DNA of 64,000 nt, taken from Candidatus Avimonas caecicola (GTDB lineage: Bacteria > Bacillota > Clostridia > Oscillospirales > Acutalibacteraceae). Numbering within the stretch: the first letter of the stretch is position 1; each line of letters starts with the position of its first letter. The translations under genes and the position numbers were made by a program. The notes below the pieces were generated by a model. It saw only the letters and a program-made list of their open reading frames with translations. It searched no databases and had not been told where the DNA came from. Shown here piece after piece: positions 61,418 to 64,000 of the stretch. The stretch spans positions 1-64,000 of the forward strand of contig CAJFTG010000007.1 of assembly GCA_904419875.1 (NCBI GenBank), written 5' to 3'.

Positions 61418-62668
61418 ATGGCGGACAAGCGGGATTTGACAATAAAAAAACGCAAGCCGGCCGGCCGGGAGGCGGATGGGGCGGAAACCGTCGGCGAGAC
61501 GCCGGCGGCGGGTCTGCACGCCCTCCCTCCCCGCAGAAAGCGGCGGCGGGGCCGGTCGGTGCTCCGCCTGGTTTTCCGGCTTGCGCTGGTGGCGGCGCTG
61601 GTGGCCGGGATTTTTCTGGTCTACAAAAACTGGGACTCGATCGCGCCGGAAAGCCTGGTGATCTGGCTGGAGGAGAAGCTGTCCGGCGGACAGGCGGGGG
61701 ACGGCTTCCCGGTGGAGCTATCCGGCAGCGAGGTGCTGGAAATGGCCGAATCGCGGGACGGGCTGGCGCTGCTGTCCGATACCGCCTATATCGTATACAA
61801 TTCCAGCGGCGGCGAGGTACTCCGCCGGCCGCACGGCTTTTCCTCCCCGGTGATGAAGACGGCGGGGAAATGGACCCTGATTGCCGAGGCGGGGGGAACC
61901 CGCCTGCGCCTGGAAACCCGCTCCTCCACGGCGCTGGAGATGGCAATGGAAAACAAGATCGTCAGCGCGGCGGTCGCGGAGAACGGCAGTTTCGCGGTCT
62001 GCACCGAATCGTCACAGGGCTTCACCTCGGAAATCGTGGTGTACAGCTCCAAGGAAAAGCTGCTTTTCCGTTGGCAGGGCGTAGACCGGACGGTTCTGGA
62101 TGTGGCGCTGAGTGCGGACGGGGCTTATTTGGCGGCGGTCGGCGTTACCGCGCAGGACGGCGCCTTGAAATCCTCCCTCCTTCTGTTTGATCTGGGGAAG
62201 AAGGACCCGGTGGCGCAGGTTGACGACACCGGCGCCATGCTCTGTGCGGTGGGCTTTTTCTCCAACGGCGCGGTGGCGGCGGTCGGCGACACCGGCCTGT
62301 GGGTGGTGGGCCGGGACGGCTCGATTCAGCAGAAGACGGATTACGGCAGCCGCGAGCTGGTCGGCTTTGCCGTCGGGGAGAAGAACGCGGCGGTGGTCCT
62401 GCAGGACTACGGCGGGACGGAAGGCGGCGAATTGCTGGTGGTGAATCCGAACGGGGACACGGCCTATACCCTCCCCTTTGAAGGGACCTACCGCCACATT
62501 GCGCCCACGGAATCGGGGGCGGTCCTGCTGACAAGCGCGCATTTGTATAAAACGGGCGCCCAGGGCCTGGAGGAAACGATGGAGGCGCCGCGGGACGGCC
62601 GGCTGGTCAGCACCCTCGGCCATAAGGTCCTTGTGCTGGGGCTGACTGCCCTTTCCGAGGTTTCATAG
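61418..62668 (+). CDS. DUF5711 family membrane-anchored protein
   Basis: The 416-residue protein begins with a very basic head (about 1-45), then one hydrophobic helix (about 49-68), so most of it lies outside. The outer part has repeated blade-like segments (SRDGLALLSDTAYIVYNSSGG, ADGAYLAAVGVTAQDG, GDTGLWVVGRDGSI), which suggest a beta-propeller like the WD40/PQQ type. This architecture fits DUF5711, a family found mainly in Clostridia and without a described function to my knowledge. GGGAGGAAGG precedes the ATG at 61418. The gene follows truA closely, but cvpA downstream has its own promoter. A role in the envelope is suggested only by topology. Confidence 0.75.
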   Translation: MADKRDLTIKKRKPAGREADGAETVGETPAAGLHALPPRRKRRRGRSVLRLVFRLALVAALVAGIFLVYKNWDSIAPESLVIWLEEKLSGGQAGDGFPVELSGSEVLEMAESRDGLALLSDTAYIVYNSSGGEVLRRPHGFSSPVMKTAGKWTLIAEAGGTRLRLETRSSTALEMAMENKIVSAAVAENGSFAVCTESSQGFTSEIVVYSSKEKLLFRWQGVDRTVLDVALSADGAYLAAVGVTAQDGALKSSLLLFDLGKKDPVAQVDDTGAMLCAVGFFSNGAVAAVGDTGLWVVGRDGSIQQKTDYGSRELVGFAVGEKNAAVVLQDYGGTEGGELLVVNPNGDTAYTLPFEGTYRHIAPTESGAVLLTSAHLYKTGAQGLEETMEAPRDGRLVSTLGHKVLVLGLTALSEVS

Positions 62669-62756
62669 GGCCCCGGGGGCGGCCGGCTCCCCTTGTTTCG
62701 AGCCCTGTTCCACAAAAATTAAGAGAAAATGAGGCGGTTTGCCCTTTGCCGCCCGG

Positions 62757-62785
62757 TTGTTATTGTTTGGAAAATATGCTATAGT
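62757..62785 (+). promoter_or_regulatory. Promoter of the cvpA gene
   Basis: TTGTTA (62757-62762) and TATAGT (62780-62785) are 17 bases apart, in a locally AT-rich stretch. Confidence 0.75.
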
Positions 62786-62860
62786 ATTGAGGCGACGACT
62801 TTTTGCCGGCGGCCTGTGCTTTCGGCATCCGATTCCTTGAAGCTTGAGGGAGGCGGCGAC

Positions 62861-63610
62861 ATGACGGCATATATCCTGGACGGAGCGGTCATACTAATTT
62901 TTCTGCTGGCCATATTGATCGGCTACCGGCGCGGTTTTGTCAAGGCGGTCATCCGCCTGGCCGGCTGCGTGCTGGCGCTGGTGGTGGCGCTCTGTCTGAG
63001 CAAGCCGCTGGCAGGCGGCGTATTTGACCTGTTTTTTTCCGACCAGCTTGAACAGACGGTTTCCTCCCACATCGGACAAACCGACGAGCAGGCGGTGCGG
63101 GAGGCGCTGGAAAACATCCTTGAGCAGCTGCCGCAGCCGGTGGTCAACGCCCTGGACGGCGTCGGCCTGGGCACGCCGGAGGAAATCACCGGCCAGGTAC
63201 AGGATGCCCTTGGGGGCACGGCGGCGGAGCTGTCCGAACGGATTGTCTCTTTGGTGGTGCGCCCGGCGGCGGTTTCCCTGCTCAGCGCGCTGCTCTTTCT
63301 GGTGCTCTTTATTGTCTGCATGATTCTGGTGGGCATTCTGGCTTCGGTGATCAACAAGGCGTTTCAGATACCGGTCCTCAAGCAGGTGAACGGCGCGCTG
63401 GGGGCGGTTGTCGGCGTGCTGGAGGGTGCGCTGCTCGTCTTTGTGGGCGTGACGGTGATTACCCTGATTTCCCAGGCGTCGGCCAGCGACGGCGTGATCT
63501 CCCGCGAAGTGGTGGAGCGCACGACGATCGTCCGGACGATTGAAAAGATCAGTCCGGCGACCGAACAGCTCAACCGGTTGGTGGAGGAAGCCAGGGAAGG
63601 ATTGTCCTGA
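62861..63610 (+). CDS. CvpA family membrane protein
   Basis: A 249-residue membrane protein of the CvpA/colicin V production family. Hydrophobic helices lie at about 5-25, 30-50, 140-165 and 175-200; the N-terminal YILDGAVILIFLLAILIGYRRGFVK fits the family start and the second half has INKAFQIPVLKQVNGALGAVVG, the usual signature. Between helices two and three is a helical outer region of about 85 residues. The family is linked to envelope stress in other bacteria, but its activity is not established. GAGGGAGGCGG lies just before the ATG at 62861. The next gene, pgsA, starts 79 bases later. Confidence 0.88.
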   Translation: MTAYILDGAVILIFLLAILIGYRRGFVKAVIRLAGCVLALVVALCLSKPLAGGVFDLFFSDQLEQTVSSHIGQTDEQAVREALENILEQLPQPVVNALDGVGLGTPEEITGQVQDALGGTAAELSERIVSLVVRPAAVSLLSALLFLVLFIVCMILVGILASVINKAFQIPVLKQVNGALGAVVGVLEGALLVFVGVTVITLISQASASDGVISREVVERTTIVRTIEKISPATEQLNRLVEEAREGLS

Positions 63611-63689
63611 GCGCCGGCGTCGGACAGGCAAACGCGCGCAGAGGCGCGGCTCCCATAGGCCCCTTCTGCGGAAAGGAACGACAAAAACG

Positions 63690-64000
63690 ATGAAAATACT
63701 GCCACAGGTCGAATGGAAAATGAATATCCCCAATGCGCTGTCGCTGCTGCGGCTGATTCTTCTGCCGGTTTTTGCGACGCTCTACCTGATGAGCAGGGAG
63801 CATCCGGCGCTGTTGTACTGGTCCTTCGGGGTGCTGGTGCTGTCCGGCGTCACCGATTCGCTGGACGGCATCATCGCGCGGAGATTCAACCAGATCACCG
63901 ACCTCGGCAAAATCCTGGATCCGGTGGCGGACAAGCTGACGCAGGTGACGGTGGTCCTCTGCCTGGCCATCCGGAACCCGGCGATGATCAGCCTGCTGGT
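63690..64000 (+). CDS. pgsA: CDP-diacylglycerol--glycerol-3-phosphate 3-phosphatidyltransferase, start only
   Basis: The reading frame begins at the ATG at 63690, with GAAAGGA twelve bases before it, and runs off the window end after about 103 codons. The CDP-alcohol phosphotransferase signature is complete: Asp56, Asp59-Gly60, Ala63-Arg64, Gly73, Asp77 and Asp81, in the order D-x2-DG-x2-AR-x8-G-x3-D-x3-D. The preceding NIPNALSLLRLILLPVFA is the typical first helix of PgsA. The enzyme would make phosphatidylglycerol phosphate in the membrane. The rest of the gene lies beyond base 64000, so other members of the family (for example cardiolipin or phosphatidylserine types) are less likely but not fully excluded. 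Confidence 0.88.
   Translation, partial: MKILPQVEWKMNIPNALSLLRLILLPVFATLYLMSREHPALLYWSFGVLVLSGVTDSLDGIIARRFNQITDLGKILDPVADKLTQVTVVLCLAIRNPAMISLL

Overview
The window is GC-rich DNA from a low-complexity-prone, high-GC member of the Firmicutes, most likely class Clostridia (Oscillospirales/Ruminococcaceae-like). The placement rests on gene content, not on a marker RNA: an isoleucine T-box leader, an HPr with both His15 and Ser46, a division/cell-wall cluster with a PASTA-bearing transpeptidase, a meso-diaminopimelate-type MurE, an EcfA1-EcfA2-EcfT transporter core, DUF5711 and DUF2089 proteins. No rRNA or tRNA gene, CRISPR array, prophage or intact insertion sequence was seen. Almost all genes are on the plus strand.

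Layout. 0.3-6.5 kb: a minus-strand gene for a sigma factor fused to a membrane helix and a large outer domain, then ychF, then an ECF sigma / membrane anti-sigma pair. 6.7-11.3 kb: a lysophospholipase-like hydrolase, two tiny overlapping paralogous genes, a large membrane protein of unknown role and an XRE regulator with a 15-residue repeat tail. 11.4-17.6 kb: an Ile T-box controlling ilvB-ilvN-cimA-leuC-leuD, the pyruvate/citramalate entry to isoleucine. 17.7-22.9 kb: MATE exporter, an AT-rich DUF3788/DUF3795 gene, a decayed stretch, a methyltransferase and prfB. 23.1-31.9 kb: rpsF-ssb-rpsR, rimM-trmD, HPr, uvrC, proC-rsmD-coaD and a coiled-coil protein.

31.9-48.1 kb is the division and wall (dcw) region: mraZ-rsmH-ftsL-pbp-murE-mraY-ftsW-murG, a possible structured RNA, murA, a DUF2089 gene, ftsQ and ftsZ. 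murF, murD, murC and ftsA are not in the cluster. MraZ-type operator repeats sit just after the mraZ promoter. 48.4-55.4 kb: corA with a long structured leader, a uridine phosphorylase, ruvC-ruvA, a DUF3795 gene, ruvB and rlmA. 55.6-64 kb: glmM, a methyltransferase, ecfA1-ecfA2-ecfT, truA, DUF5711, cvpA and the first part of pgsA, cut by the window end.

The observations most worth following are the single-chain sigma/membrane sensor at the left end with a 9-bp repeat array just upstream of its promoter; a family of purine-rich tracts with a repeat period near 10 bp that fill intergenic regions, always purine-rich on the plus strand, and that seem to have grown into the ends of some genes; and two leader-like RNA candidates, before murA and corA.
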